From Gammaproteobacteria bacterium (lineage in GTDB: Bacteria; Pseudomonadota; Gammaproteobacteria; Eutrophobiales; Eutrophobiaceae), in NCBI GenBank assembly GCA_030829955.1, contig JAURNY010000018.1:1-64000 (forward strand): a DNA stretch of 64,000 nt, read 5' to 3'. The notes under the pieces are model-generated. The model was not told where the DNA came from and did not search any database. It saw only the letters and a list, made by a program, of their open reading frames with translations. The position numbers and the translations under genes were made by a program. This document shows positions 37,984 to 47,559 of this stretch, in pieces; the first letter of the stretch is position 1; every line of letters begins with the position of its first letter.

Positions 37984-39283
37984 CTAGACGATATTCAACA
38001 TAGGCCTCATCGCGTAGTTCCCGTGCCCAGCTTTGAACTGCCTCGTCCAGTTTGCGTTTATAAATTGCTTCTCTTGCCTTGGATCGCTTTATTGATTCAG
38101 TGTTGTCATGTTCCCTTCGTTCAAGTACCTGAACAATATGCCAGCCAAACTGAGTGCGAAAAGGTTCGCTGATTTCATTAGGCTGTAATCGGTCTATCTC
38201 GCGTTGAAATTCAGCAACCAATTCGCCGGGACTCATCCAGCCCAGGCTACCACCATCAATCGCGCTCATACTGTCATCTGAATTACCTTTAGCAAGCATG
38301 GCAAAGTCATCGCCACGTTTTATACGATTTTTTAGTTTGATTAGTTTATCTCTTGCCTGTTTATCACTAACAAATTGATCGGTTTTTACCAATATATGTC
38401 TAGAGAGTGTTTGCATGATAACAATCTTTTTTTCACTTTTTACATCAGTAATTTGTATTAAATGAAAACCACTCGAACTTTGAATAGGTTCACTGACATC
38501 GCCCTTTTTCATATTTGGTATGTATTCAGCAAATAAACTTGGTATATCCGCCGGTTTTCGCCAACCAAGATCACCTCCATTTTTAGCGTTTTGACCATCT
38601 GAAACGGTATTGGCTATTTCAGCAAAATCGGCACCGGCAATTATCTCTTGACGAATATTTTCAGCCAACTTTTTCACTTCTGCAGTTTCTTCCTCTGTGG
38701 CACTATCAGGAAGAGCTAATAGAATATGTGACAATCTTATTTCCGATTCTTCATCACCTTGAAACTTTTTATTTGCGAGAAAATTATCGATCTCCTTTTC
38801 GGTTACATTGATTGTATTTTCTACAAACCGTTTACGAAGTTGACTAAGTTTGATTTCATTTCTCAATTCTTCACGAAATTTTTCATAGCTATAGCCATCT
38901 TCTTCGAGAATCTCCCTGAATTGTGAAAGAGAGACATTATTATTTGCCGCGATATTATTGATAGCGCTATTTAGTGATTCGTCATTAACGCGAATTCCGG
39001 CGCGGTCAGCAAGTTGTAGCTGAATTCGACTCTGGATAAGTCCATCCAATACCTGTCTTTCCAGAACATTACCAGGCGGTATTTGTCCGCCACGCTGTTG
39101 AATCTGGTTACGAGCGGATTCAACCTTATTGATCAGTTCACTTTCCATAATGACATCTTCATTTACTACAGCGACAATCATGTCTAATGGCACGTTCGCC
39201 ATTACACTGTTTGATAATAACAATAGAAAAAATGACCCTGACAAGAACTGCCAGAGTCCAGATATCACAAGCTTAAAATTCAC
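37973..39283 (-). CDS. surA: Periplasmic chaperone and prolyl isomerase SurA
   Basis: SurA escorts outer-membrane proteins such as LptD through the periplasm. A signal peptide (residues 1 to about 29, ending VMA-NV) precedes the SurA N-domain, two parvulin domains at about residues 175-285 and 290-390 (ILLALPDS and HILVKTDQ starts), and a short C-terminal helix. The length of 436 residues is normal. It overlaps both lptD (11 bp) and pdxA (11 bp). Confidence 0.95.
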   Translation of the reverse strand: MNFKLVISGLWQFLSGSFFLLLLSNSVMANVPLDMIVAVVNEDVIMESELINKVESARNQIQQRGGQIPPGNVLERQVLDGLIQSRIQLQLADRAGIRVNDESLNSAINNIAANNNVSLSQFREILEEDGYSYEKFREELRNEIKLSQLRKRFVENTINVTEKEIDNFLANKKFQGDEESEIRLSHILLALPDSATEEETAEVKKLAENIRQEIIAGADFAEIANTVSDGQNAKNGGDLGWRKPADIPSLFAEYIPNMKKGDVSEPIQSSSGFHLIQITDVKSEKKIVIMQTLSRHILVKTDQFVSDKQARDKLIKLKNRIKRGDDFAMLAKGNSDDSMSAIDGGSLGWMSPGELVAEFQREIDRLQPNEISEPFRTQFGWHIVQVLERREHDNTESIKRSKAREAIYKRKLDEAVQSWARELRDEAYVEYRLDDY

Positions 39284-41537
39284 TTTGATAACCAGGGATT
39301 TGTTGTTTTAGAAATTCAGCAGTTTTCTTTCCGATTCCAGCAAGACCTTTGAGTTCAATCTGGAAAAAGATACCAGTTTGAAAATCGCCATCAATGTCAG
39401 TTAAGTATCGTCTGCCAACAGCACGAGCCGCCCAGCAACAACTCTCATATTCAACACCGGCAAAAGTTTCCAGAGAACGACCTTCAGGAACGGCATAATT
39501 CCAGCGACCGACCATGCTCCATTTTTTCGATAATGGCCAACGGAATGAAATATCACTTTGTTCAATATCAGTTACGTCACGACGAACGCGGTACGCCATA
39601 TTGACGACTTTGCCAGGTTCTGGGTTGTAAATAGCATGTAGACCAATTTTTTCTGTGCTGTTGCCAACATTTGGATCCCAAATAATGTCGCCACCAAATT
39701 CCCAGTGTTTAACTATTTTGGCATTTACTTCGGCAACCAGTGCCGAACCATCTTCATCGCGTATGTTATTAGTAGGTAATGTAACTTTTCGATCTGAAAA
39801 GTAGAGTATTTGTCCAACACTGAAGTTGCCCAGATTACGACCGGTTTCTTGATCGATAAAATGTGACGACACGGCCAGTGTAATCTGATTGGCATCTCCC
39901 TGACGGTCATAGCCACTGAAACGGTTATCACGGAATAGTGAGCCAAAATCAAAACTATATAAACCAGTATCAAATACAGGTAAATCAGACTGATCTTCAC
40001 GTGGCACATATAAGTAATAAATCTTGGGTTCCAATGTCTGGATCAGACTTCTATTTAGCAGCGAGGTTTCTCTTTCAAAAAATACACCACCGTCGAGACT
40101 AAATTTTGGCAATACTCTGGAAGGGCTTTTTCTAAACTGGCTGGAGTTATCAAGTTGATATTGTGTGTAATCAAGACTTAGCTTTGGTTCAAGATAGGTC
40201 GCAAAAGTGCGCACCGGATAGCTGATGTAGGGTTCCAGATGTGACCGGAACCCATTTACATTGTCATTATTATTCGCGAAGATGATATTATCACCTCGTT
40301 CAAAAAAAACATTTTCGGTTTCAATACCATAATTGATCATGCCATACCGGCGAGGTGATCTGATATTTAACAGTACTTGCGGTAAACGTTTGTAGGGTCT
40401 AGACGTTACGGAAATACTTCTATCAACGGTTTGATAATTCTGTATCCGGGTAATGAAGTTCCAGTTATGACCAAAACTGTTATTACTGTAACTAACATCT
40501 GCCCGTTGATCCAAAAAACGGGTACTCGTTATACCGATCTGACCACCAAAATCTTCAAAATAAAATTTATCGGATACCCGGGTGTAATCGATATCAATTT
40601 GACCGCCCTGAAAAAATTGTTGTCTGTGGTCGAAGTGTAAATAATTGCGATGGTTATCATTACGCTTGCTATCGCTTGGCAGATATTCAGCATTTATCTG
40701 TCCCTGAGAATTAGCGAGCAAATAGCGAAACTCGCCTACTGCCATGACGCCACTTCCTGTATAGAGCCTGGGTGCAATCGTAGCGTCAAAATTGGGTGCA
40801 ATATTCCAGTAATAGGGTGTTTCTAGCTGAAAACCATGCAGATTGGTATTACCGTAAGTGGGTGCCAGAAAACCGCTTTTTCGCTCATTGCTCAAGGGGA
40901 ATGACATATAGGGAGTATAAAAGACCGGAAAGTCTTTAACTCGTAATACAAAGTTACGTGCTGTACCCCAGTTATTTTCATGATCGAGTTCCAGACGGCT
41001 TGCGGTGAAATGCCAAAACTCATCTTCAGGATCGCAGGTGGTATAACGTACATTATCCATTTCCGTACGGGTGCCGACATCCAGTAGTAAATGATCGGCC
41101 TGACCACGGCCACGACTATCCACCAGAATATAGTCAGCATGTTCAAATTCGCCGACACCATTATCAAAGGTTAAAAAAGCATCATTACTATTCAGGTATA
41201 CTGCGTCATCCCAGTAATTGACGTCACCTTCCAAATCAGCCGTATTAGCTGGATCGTCAAAGACTATCTTATCCGCCCGAACTTGCTGGGTATTTCTGGT
41301 AATTTCGGCATTTCCTCTCAGTACAGATACGCCTTTGTCAACCAAATCGGCTTCATCAGCAGTGATATAGGTGTCATCCAGCTCCAATTCGGCCTCGATT
41401 TCTGGTAGAGAGGGTATATTTAATCCATTTGGACAGAGTTTCGTTGTGTAATCACCACCCAATTCTGCAGCTTGAGATGTGGTGAGACTAAGGAAAATCC
41501 CGATAAATATTAAAAGAAGTCTTATTGAACGCTTCAT
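39273..41537 (-). CDS. lptD: LPS-assembly protein LptD
   Basis: LptD is the outer-membrane barrel that inserts lipopolysaccharide with LptE. The ATG at 41537 gives a clean signal peptide (MKRSIRLLLIF to about residue 24); an in-frame ATG 20 codons earlier would bury it. The OstA/LptA-like jellyroll follows, then the barrel. All four cysteines for the two essential disulfides are present: Cys35 (KLCPNG), one in TTCDPED, and the neighbouring pair in ESCCWA. The length is 754 residues. It heads the lptD-surA-pdxA-rsmA operon. Confidence 0.95.
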   Translation of the reverse strand: MKRSIRLLLIFIGIFLSLTTSQAAELGGDYTTKLCPNGLNIPSLPEIEAELELDDTYITADEADLVDKGVSVLRGNAEITRNTQQVRADKIVFDDPANTADLEGDVNYWDDAVYLNSNDAFLTFDNGVGEFEHADYILVDSRGRGQADHLLLDVGTRTEMDNVRYTTCDPEDEFWHFTASRLELDHENNWGTARNFVLRVKDFPVFYTPYMSFPLSNERKSGFLAPTYGNTNLHGFQLETPYYWNIAPNFDATIAPRLYTGSGVMAVGEFRYLLANSQGQINAEYLPSDSKRNDNHRNYLHFDHRQQFFQGGQIDIDYTRVSDKFYFEDFGGQIGITSTRFLDQRADVSYSNNSFGHNWNFITRIQNYQTVDRSISVTSRPYKRLPQVLLNIRSPRRYGMINYGIETENVFFERGDNIIFANNNDNVNGFRSHLEPYISYPVRTFATYLEPKLSLDYTQYQLDNSSQFRKSPSRVLPKFSLDGGVFFERETSLLNRSLIQTLEPKIYYLYVPREDQSDLPVFDTGLYSFDFGSLFRDNRFSGYDRQGDANQITLAVSSHFIDQETGRNLGNFSVGQILYFSDRKVTLPTNNIRDEDGSALVAEVNAKIVKHWEFGGDIIWDPNVGNSTEKIGLHAIYNPEPGKVVNMAYRVRRDVTDIEQSDISFRWPLSKKWSMVGRWNYAVPEGRSLETFAGVEYESCCWAARAVGRRYLTDIDGDFQTGIFFQIELKGLAGIGKKTAEFLKQQIPGYQSEF

Positions 41538-41686
41538 GTCGCCTGTTTTTATGATATTTGGATTATTTAGAGATGGGTAAAATCGCATAGAATTCAAATA
41601 TCTTCAAATTTTTATGCGTTATTATTGTCTCTATCAATAAGCTACAAATAATTGGCTTCAAAAGACCAGGTAGGTTTATACAAATA

Positions 41687-42823
41687 ATGAGAATTATCCT
41701 CACAATCACTTTCACTGCAGTCGTAGTGTTTACCTTGTTACTGACACGATCGGATAGCTATTCAGAGCTAAAGGAATTACCGCCACCGGCTGTCGCTGTT
41801 GAAGCCGTTGCCAAACTAAGTGTGCAACCTGTTAATAAGGTGACGGGTAAGTTGAAACCTTCCAGAGCAGCAACGATACAGTTTCAGGTCTCTGGCCAGA
41901 TTATTTCCAAAGATGTGGAGGCCGGGGAGAATGTGACTACCGGAATGGTTTTACTCAGTATTGAAGATGGTGATTATGCCGATGCTGTGCAGGAATCATG
42001 GGCTTTAGTTAAAATAGAACAAAATGCGATTGAGCGCGATTCGAGATTACTGACCTTGATGGCTCAGGAAGCAGAACTTCAACAGCAGGAAGTCGATCGT
42101 TTGGAAAAGCTTGGCAAGGATTCACTGGCATCACGATCTTTATATGATCAATCCTTGCAGGAGTTATATAGTTTGCAAAGTGAAGAAGCCAGATTGAAAC
42201 ATAGTCTGGAATCATCGCGTGTCCAACTGATGATTGAAGAGGCACGTTTAAATAAAGCTGAAAGAAATCTGCAACGTGCATCACTGATCGCGCCATTTGA
42301 TGGTGTTGTGAATAATATAAGTGTCGATGTGGGCGATTATGTTTCACCCGGCCAGCCAGTATTGGAGCTGATTCAGGTCGATAGTCTTGATTTAAATATA
42401 GAGGTTACCGGTCGTGTTGCAACGGAACTGTATTTAGGACAATCAATTAAGGTAGAAACAAGCGAAGATGAACGTCAGGGTGAGATAATTGCTTTGGCAG
42501 TTGATCCTGATCCTTCAACTAATACCCATACATTAAAAATAAGAATTCCTTCTGAGGGGTTATTTCCCGGCGAACTAGCTGTTGCATTTTTACCGGGTCA
42601 ACAATATGAGAATGTAAATGTATTGCCTTTAAGTTCGATTCTTTATGAAGAAGGGAAAACCTATGTCTTTCAGGTACAAAATGAAACGCTAAAAAGAATA
42701 CCTATCAAACTCGTCGAACGTTATCACGATCTGCAAATTATTGAAGGTGTAGATGCTGGTACTCAAATCGTTAGCCGAGATGTTTCGAGTCTGGCAGACG
42801 GTCAAACTGTGAATATCCATTAA
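41687..42823 (+). CDS. RND efflux periplasmic adaptor subunit
   Basis: This is a membrane fusion protein of an RND pump with 378 residues. It has an N-terminal membrane anchor (about 1-20), a lipoyl/barrel-sandwich part with SGQIISKDVEAGENV, an alpha-helical hairpin (about 105-200), and the second lipoyl half LIAPFDGVVNNISVDVGDYV. No outer-membrane channel gene is adjacent, so a shared TolC is likely. The permease gene follows 7 bp after the stop. Confidence 0.9.
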   Translation: MRIILTITFTAVVVFTLLLTRSDSYSELKELPPPAVAVEAVAKLSVQPVNKVTGKLKPSRAATIQFQVSGQIISKDVEAGENVTTGMVLLSIEDGDYADAVQESWALVKIEQNAIERDSRLLTLMAQEAELQQQEVDRLEKLGKDSLASRSLYDQSLQELYSLQSEEARLKHSLESSRVQLMIEEARLNKAERNLQRASLIAPFDGVVNNISVDVGDYVSPGQPVLELIQVDSLDLNIEVTGRVATELYLGQSIKVETSEDERQGEIIALAVDPDPSTNTHTLKIRIPSEGLFPGELAVAFLPGQQYENVNVLPLSSILYEEGKTYVFQVQNETLKRIPIKLVERYHDLQIIEGVDAGTQIVSRDVSSLADGQTVNIH

Positions 42824-42830
42824 TTAAGTC

Positions 42831-45800
42831 ATGCCTATTATTCAATTTTCAATCAGAAATCCGTTACTGGTTAATCTGAGTTTAATCTTGCTATGTATTA
42901 CCGGTGTGATGGCTTGGTATAAATTACCGCAAGAGATCTTTCCTGTCGTTGATATTGATATGGTCAGCGTTATCACTGAGTTTGAAGGTGCATCACCTGC
43001 AGAGGTTGAACAACAAGTCACAATACCAATCGAAGAAAAATTTGAAGATAGTCAGGATATTGACTACATCTCATCTATAAACAAGGAAGGGTTATCGACT
43101 ATCTATATCAAATTAAAACCGGGCTCCAATGTCGATGATTTTATGCGTGATACCTCAACCATTCTAGATCGAGTTGATGATTTACCTGACACCGCTAAAG
43201 AACCTGAATTAAACCGTATTCGAACGCGTTTTCCGGTAATAACACTAACCTTGTATGGTAATTTGTCAAAAGCAGATTTGTACGACTATGCCGAAAAGGC
43301 AAGACGCAGAATGCAAAAGGTTGATGGCGTTGCCAGTGTCGGTATGGCTGGTGAACAGGAATGGGAAATATGGGTAGAAGTTGATCCGCATGAATTAGCT
43401 GCTTTAAATATTCCATTAAAACAAATTAATGCAGCATTAATTAATAATCTCGTCGATCAACCTGGTGGTTCGATTAAATCGAATGAAGGTGATATTCGCT
43501 TGCGTGGTAAAGGTGTTACGCCTGAACCCGATTCAATCGATTCGATCGTCTTGCGTACAAATGCGAATGGTGGTGAATTACGTTTGGGAGAAGTCGCCCG
43601 AGTTATCAGGCGTTTTGAGGAGCCTGGAACCTATGCTCGTTTTAATGGTAAACCCTCGGTCAATCTCACAGTAACTAAAACAGCAGATGCATCAACAATA
43701 GCAATATCGGAAGAAATCAGAAAGATGTCACTTGAACTGGATAAAGAGTTTCCGGCAAGTATCAATGTGGGTTATCACTCCGATACGTCTATCTATGTCG
43801 AGACACGTTTAAACCTCGTGAAATCCTCCGGTTTAATTGGTTTAGTCCTTGTTTTAATATCACTGTACTTTTTACTTAACTTACGTGCAGCAGCGATTAC
43901 TGCTTTTGGTATTCCGATTTCGTTTTTATTCGCCGTACTGTGCCTATATTTCTTTAATTACACAATTAATATGGTGTCTCTCTTTGCCTTCTTGATCGTG
44001 CTAGGCATGATTGTCGATGATGCGATTATTGTGACGGAAAATATCTATCGACATATAGAAGAAGGAATGAAACCAGCAGAAGCGGCGGTGCTTGGCGCAA
44101 GGGAAGTAGTTGGCCCTGTCGTCGTGTCTACCTTTACAACGATTGCGGCCTTTATTCCCATGTTTGCCATCGGTGGTGTCCTAGGTGAATTTATTAAAGT
44201 TATTCCGATCGTTGTTTGTTGTGCCTTGATTGGATCATTAATTGAAGCCTTTTCGGTCTTGCCGTCACATGCAGGTGAAATATTAAGAGTCGATAAAAAG
44301 AAATCAGTTATTGATTGGAAAACAATACTTGATAAGTATGGGCAAGTTTTACAATGGTCTGCATTGAATCGATACTTTTTTGCCCTGTTAAGTATTTGTG
44401 CGATGTTGGTTAGTTTGACTTATGCCAATACACGTTTGCCGTTTCAATTATTTGGTGATGTCGAAATAGGGCAGTTCTTTGTCAATATTGAAACACCAAA
44501 CACCTATAGCCTTGAAGATAGTCTGGCGCTCGCAGAAGAACTGGAAATTAAAATAACCGACTTGATGGATGATACTGAGTTAAAAACATTATTAACTAAT
44601 GTTGGAGTCAGTATTGTCGATCCAAATAGAAATAAAACCGGTAGTAATATTTTTCAATTTACCGTTGATTTACATAAACCTGTTCCCGAGGGTTTTATAG
44701 AGCGTTGGATAACGCCTTTCGTTAGTCTGGAATTTAATAATAATGGTATGCGTGAACGTAGCGCTGATGAAATCATCAATCAAATACGCTATGAGTTTGC
44801 CAAGGTTCCCGGTGTTGATCGTTTAAGTATTGTAAAACCGAATGCAGGTCCGGCCGGTGATGACATTGAAATCGGTATTATTAGTGATGAACTTAAATTA
44901 TTAAGAGACAAGGCAAACGAGATCAGTTTATACATGAAACGTATGCCGGGTGTGAATGATGTAGTAAATGATCAGGAACCAGGCAAGCTTGAATATAAAT
45001 ATCAATTAAATGAACGAGGCAAACAATTGGGTTTAACGCAAAATCAATTAGCTAGTGCTGTACGCAGTGGTTATCTAGGAAATGAGGTTGTGCATGTCAC
45101 TTGGAAAGATGAACGAGTACCGGTAAGGGTTATTTATCCTGAAAGTATGCGTGAACAATCAACCAGTCTTGAAAATTTGCCAATCATAATTGAGTCAGGT
45201 GAAACAGTATATCTGGGTGATGTGGCAGATCTTATGGTTGGTCGTGGTTTGAATCAAATCAGGCGGCGCGATGGTCAACGTATGGCAAAGATTACTGCCG
45301 ATGTTAATTCCAACATTACTACACCGTCACAAGTAATCAATCAGATAGCAAAAGAGTTTGGTAATCCTGTTGCCAATGATTATTCATTATTATTTTTGGG
45401 TGAAAAGAAACGTGCTGAAGATTCATTCAGTGGTATGAAACAGGCATTGGTGATTTCTTTGGTAGTAATATTTTTTATGTTGACCGCTTTATTTAAGTCA
45501 TTGCTAGATCCTTTGGTTGTGATGTTTGCTATCCCATTCGGTGCGATTGGTATTGTCATTGGTCATGCCTTTTTCGGTTATAACCTGCAGTTCTTATCCA
45601 TGGTAGGGATGCTCGCCTTGTCTGGTATTATTGTGAATGACTCATTAATACTGGTGGATTTTATCAAACGCTTACGTCACGAAGGGAAAGATAGAATTAC
45701 GGCTGTTGTAGAGGCCGGCAAGATTCGTGCTCGACCAATAATATTAACTACTATCACCACTTTTCTGGGTGTGTCACCATTGATCTTTTTTGCAACCGGC

Positions 45801-45968
45801 CAAACAGCATTTCTTTCTCCAATGGCGGTCAGTTTGGGATTTGGCTTAGTATTTGCAACAGCATTAATATTATTAACTTTACCTTGTTTTTATTTGATCG
45901 CGGATGATTTCCGTGAAAAGGTAACTACATTGCTTCATTCACAAAATGAAATGGAAACCTCAAAATGA
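42831..45968 (+). CDS. RND efflux permease (AcrB family)
   Basis: This is an inner-membrane proton/drug antiporter subunit of 1045 residues with 12 membrane segments and two large periplasmic loops. The proton-relay aspartates are in GMIVDDAIIVTENIYRH of segment 4, and the lipid-facing start IQFSIRNPLLVNLSL is typical. A second-half block SGIIVNDSLILVDFI matches segment 10. The substrate range is unknown. An SDR gene overlaps its end by 4 bp. Confidence 0.92.
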   Translation: MPIIQFSIRNPLLVNLSLILLCITGVMAWYKLPQEIFPVVDIDMVSVITEFEGASPAEVEQQVTIPIEEKFEDSQDIDYISSINKEGLSTIYIKLKPGSNVDDFMRDTSTILDRVDDLPDTAKEPELNRIRTRFPVITLTLYGNLSKADLYDYAEKARRRMQKVDGVASVGMAGEQEWEIWVEVDPHELAALNIPLKQINAALINNLVDQPGGSIKSNEGDIRLRGKGVTPEPDSIDSIVLRTNANGGELRLGEVARVIRRFEEPGTYARFNGKPSVNLTVTKTADASTIAISEEIRKMSLELDKEFPASINVGYHSDTSIYVETRLNLVKSSGLIGLVLVLISLYFLLNLRAAAITAFGIPISFLFAVLCLYFFNYTINMVSLFAFLIVLGMIVDDAIIVTENIYRHIEEGMKPAEAAVLGAREVVGPVVVSTFTTIAAFIPMFAIGGVLGEFIKVIPIVVCCALIGSLIEAFSVLPSHAGEILRVDKKKSVIDWKTILDKYGQVLQWSALNRYFFALLSICAMLVSLTYANTRLPFQLFGDVEIGQFFVNIETPNTYSLEDSLALAEELEIKITDLMDDTELKTLLTNVGVSIVDPNRNKTGSNIFQFTVDLHKPVPEGFIERWITPFVSLEFNNNGMRERSADEIINQIRYEFAKVPGVDRLSIVKPNAGPAGDDIEIGIISDELKLLRDKANEISLYMKRMPGVNDVVNDQEPGKLEYKYQLNERGKQLGLTQNQLASAVRSGYLGNEVVHVTWKDERVPVRVIYPESMREQSTSLENLPIIIESGETVYLGDVADLMVGRGLNQIRRRDGQRMAKITADVNSNITTPSQVINQIAKEFGNPVANDYSLLFLGEKKRAEDSFSGMKQALVISLVVIFFMLTALFKSLLDPLVVMFAIPFGAIGIVIGHAFFGYNLQFLSMVGMLALSGIIVNDSLILVDFIKRLRHEGKDRITAVVEAGKIRARPIILTTITTFLGVSPLIFFATGQTAFLSPMAVSLGFGLVFATALILLTLPCFYLIADDFREKVTTLLHSQNEMETSK

Positions 45969-46786
45969 AATCAGTATTAGTTACTGGATGCTCTTCTGGT
46001 ATTGGTCTTTGTATTGCCGATGGTTTACAGACAAGAGGTTATAATGTTATTACCACTGCCCGAAAACATGAAGACATCGATGCACTTATAAAATCAGGCT
46101 TTGAATGTATCATGCTGGATCTGAATGATTCTAATTCAATTCAACAGGCAGCCGCTACTGTTTTAGATAAAACAAATGGTAAGTTATATGGATTAGTTAA
46201 TAACGCAGCCTATGGTGTTTCCGGTGCAGTTGAAGATTTATCTAGAGACGTATTAACAAAACAATTTGATACCAATGTATTTGGAACTCATGAACTCACC
46301 AGCCTGTTATTATCCGCTATGCGAAAAAATAATGAAGGCAGAATCATTCAAATCAGTTCTGTATTGGGTTTTGTGACAATGAAATATAGGGGTGCGTATT
46401 GTGCTTCAAAGCATGCATTGGAATCATTAAGTGACGCCATGCGTTATGAAATTGCCGATACCAATATCAAAATATCGTTAATTGAGCCGGGGCCAATAAA
46501 AAGTGAATTTCGAAATAACGCGTTGGCGAATTTCCATGGCAATATTGATAAAGAAAAGAGTGTGCATAAATATGCTTATGCGAAAATAGAAAGGGATATG
46601 GACGGAAAAAACTATAAAGTACCGTTTACGCTTGGCCCAGAAGCAGTGTATGCAAAAGTGATTCATGCATTGGAAAGTAATCGCCCCAGAGCTAGATATT
46701 GTGTGACGTTTCCAACCTATTTATTTGCAGTATTAAAGCGGATATTGCCAAATAGTTTGTTGGATAAAATTCTTTGCAGGGTTTAG
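45965..46786 (+). CDS. Short-chain dehydrogenase/reductase
   Basis: This is a classical SDR oxidoreductase of 273 residues. It has the cofactor motif TGCSSGIG, NNAAYG, the catalytic Ser in QISSVLG, and YCASK with the active Tyr and Lys. The substrate is unknown. The 4 bp overlap with the RND permease suggests shared transcription; such RND-SDR pairs could modify a lipid or a pump ligand, but that is a guess. It converges on yhbY with a 4 bp overlap. Confidence 0.88.
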   Translation: MKSVLVTGCSSGIGLCIADGLQTRGYNVITTARKHEDIDALIKSGFECIMLDLNDSNSIQQAAATVLDKTNGKLYGLVNNAAYGVSGAVEDLSRDVLTKQFDTNVFGTHELTSLLLSAMRKNNEGRIIQISSVLGFVTMKYRGAYCASKHALESLSDAMRYEIADTNIKISLIEPGPIKSEFRNNALANFHGNIDKEKSVHKYAYAKIERDMDGKNYKVPFTLGPEAVYAKVIHALESNRPRARYCVTFPTYLFAVLKRILPNSLLDKILCRV

Positions 46787-47076
46787 AGCAGTTTAATTAC
46801 AGGCTTTTCATTATTCCGTCTATAAAGCGTTATAATATTACCTACTCGTTGAATCATCTCTGCTTCCGTTTTTTCACAAATATCTTTTATACCGGCATCA
46901 CGCTCTTCTCGTTCGCCTAGACGAACTTTGATTTTGATCAATTCATGATGATCTAATGCCTGTTCAATCTCACTGATTAAACTATCGGTAATACCATGCT
47001 GACCTGCCCAGACCACAGGTTTCAGATGATGTGCTGCCTGACGCAGATATTTCTTTTGATTGTTGTTTAAAGACAT
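46783..47076 (-). CDS. yhbY: Ribosome assembly RNA-binding protein YhbY
   Basis: YhbY is a CRM-domain protein that binds pre-50S ribosomal particles. The 97 residues form one CRM fold: KKYLRQAAHHLKPVVWAGQ, then HELIKIKVRL, and a C-terminal GNIITLYRRN with the usual RNA-binding pattern. It normally sits near greA or ftsH, but here it follows the RnfB-like gene on the minus strand and converges on the SDR gene. Confidence 0.92.
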   Translation of the reverse strand: MSLNNNQKKYLRQAAHHLKPVVWAGQHGITDSLISEIEQALDHHELIKIKVRLGEREERDAGIKDICEKTEAEMIQRVGNIITLYRRNNEKPVIKLL

Positions 47077-47142
47077 TTAATTTCCAAAGGGTCTAAAGTG
47101 CGCGCATATTAATATATAGCTATTTCTAAATACCATCATTAA

Positions 47143-47547
47143 TTACATCTCGACCATGTCAATACAATCGACAGGGCAGGGCACAATACATAATTCACAC
47201 CCTGTACAGTATTGATTAATTACACTATGCATCTGTTTGGTAGCACCAATAATCGCATCGACAGGGCAGGCACGAATACATTTCACACAGCCAATACATG
47301 TCATTTCATCTATGATAGCAATTCTTTGAATGTGACTTTTATCAGAATCAATATATAGTGGTTTAAACGTTTTGCCAGTTATATTTGCTAGCTGATGTAC
47401 TATGATTTCACCGCCGGGCAGGCAACGATTGATATCGGCTTCATTATTAACAATGGCTTTTGCATAAGGTTCGCAGCCATCAAAACCACAATCCCTGCAT
47501 TGTGTTTGGGGTAAGAGGTTATTTATTTGTTCGGTGGTCGAAGTTAT
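47143..47547 (-). CDS. Short RnfB-like ferredoxin, no canonical start codon
   Basis: The minus strand encodes a clear C-terminal RnfB/RsxB sequence: the four-cysteine FeS domain (CRDCGFDGC with YAKAIVNNEADINRCLPGG), then two 4Fe-4S ferredoxin motifs, CIGCVKCIRACP and CTGCELCIVPCP. It lacks the N-terminal membrane anchor of E. coli RsxB. The frame opens directly after the metG stop, in the same frame, and contains no ATG, GTG or TTG before the first cysteines. An ATA at 47547 has AAAGG eight bases upstream and is my working start (134 residues). No other rnf gene is in the window. Confidence 0.75.
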   Translation of the reverse strand: MTSTTEQINNLLPQTQCRDCGFDGCEPYAKAIVNNEADINRCLPGGEIIVHQLANITGKTFKPLYIDSDKSHIQRIAIIDEMTCIGCVKCIRACPVDAIIGATKQMHSVINQYCTGCELCIVPCPVDCIDMVEM

Positions 47548-47559
47548 AGTGAATACCTT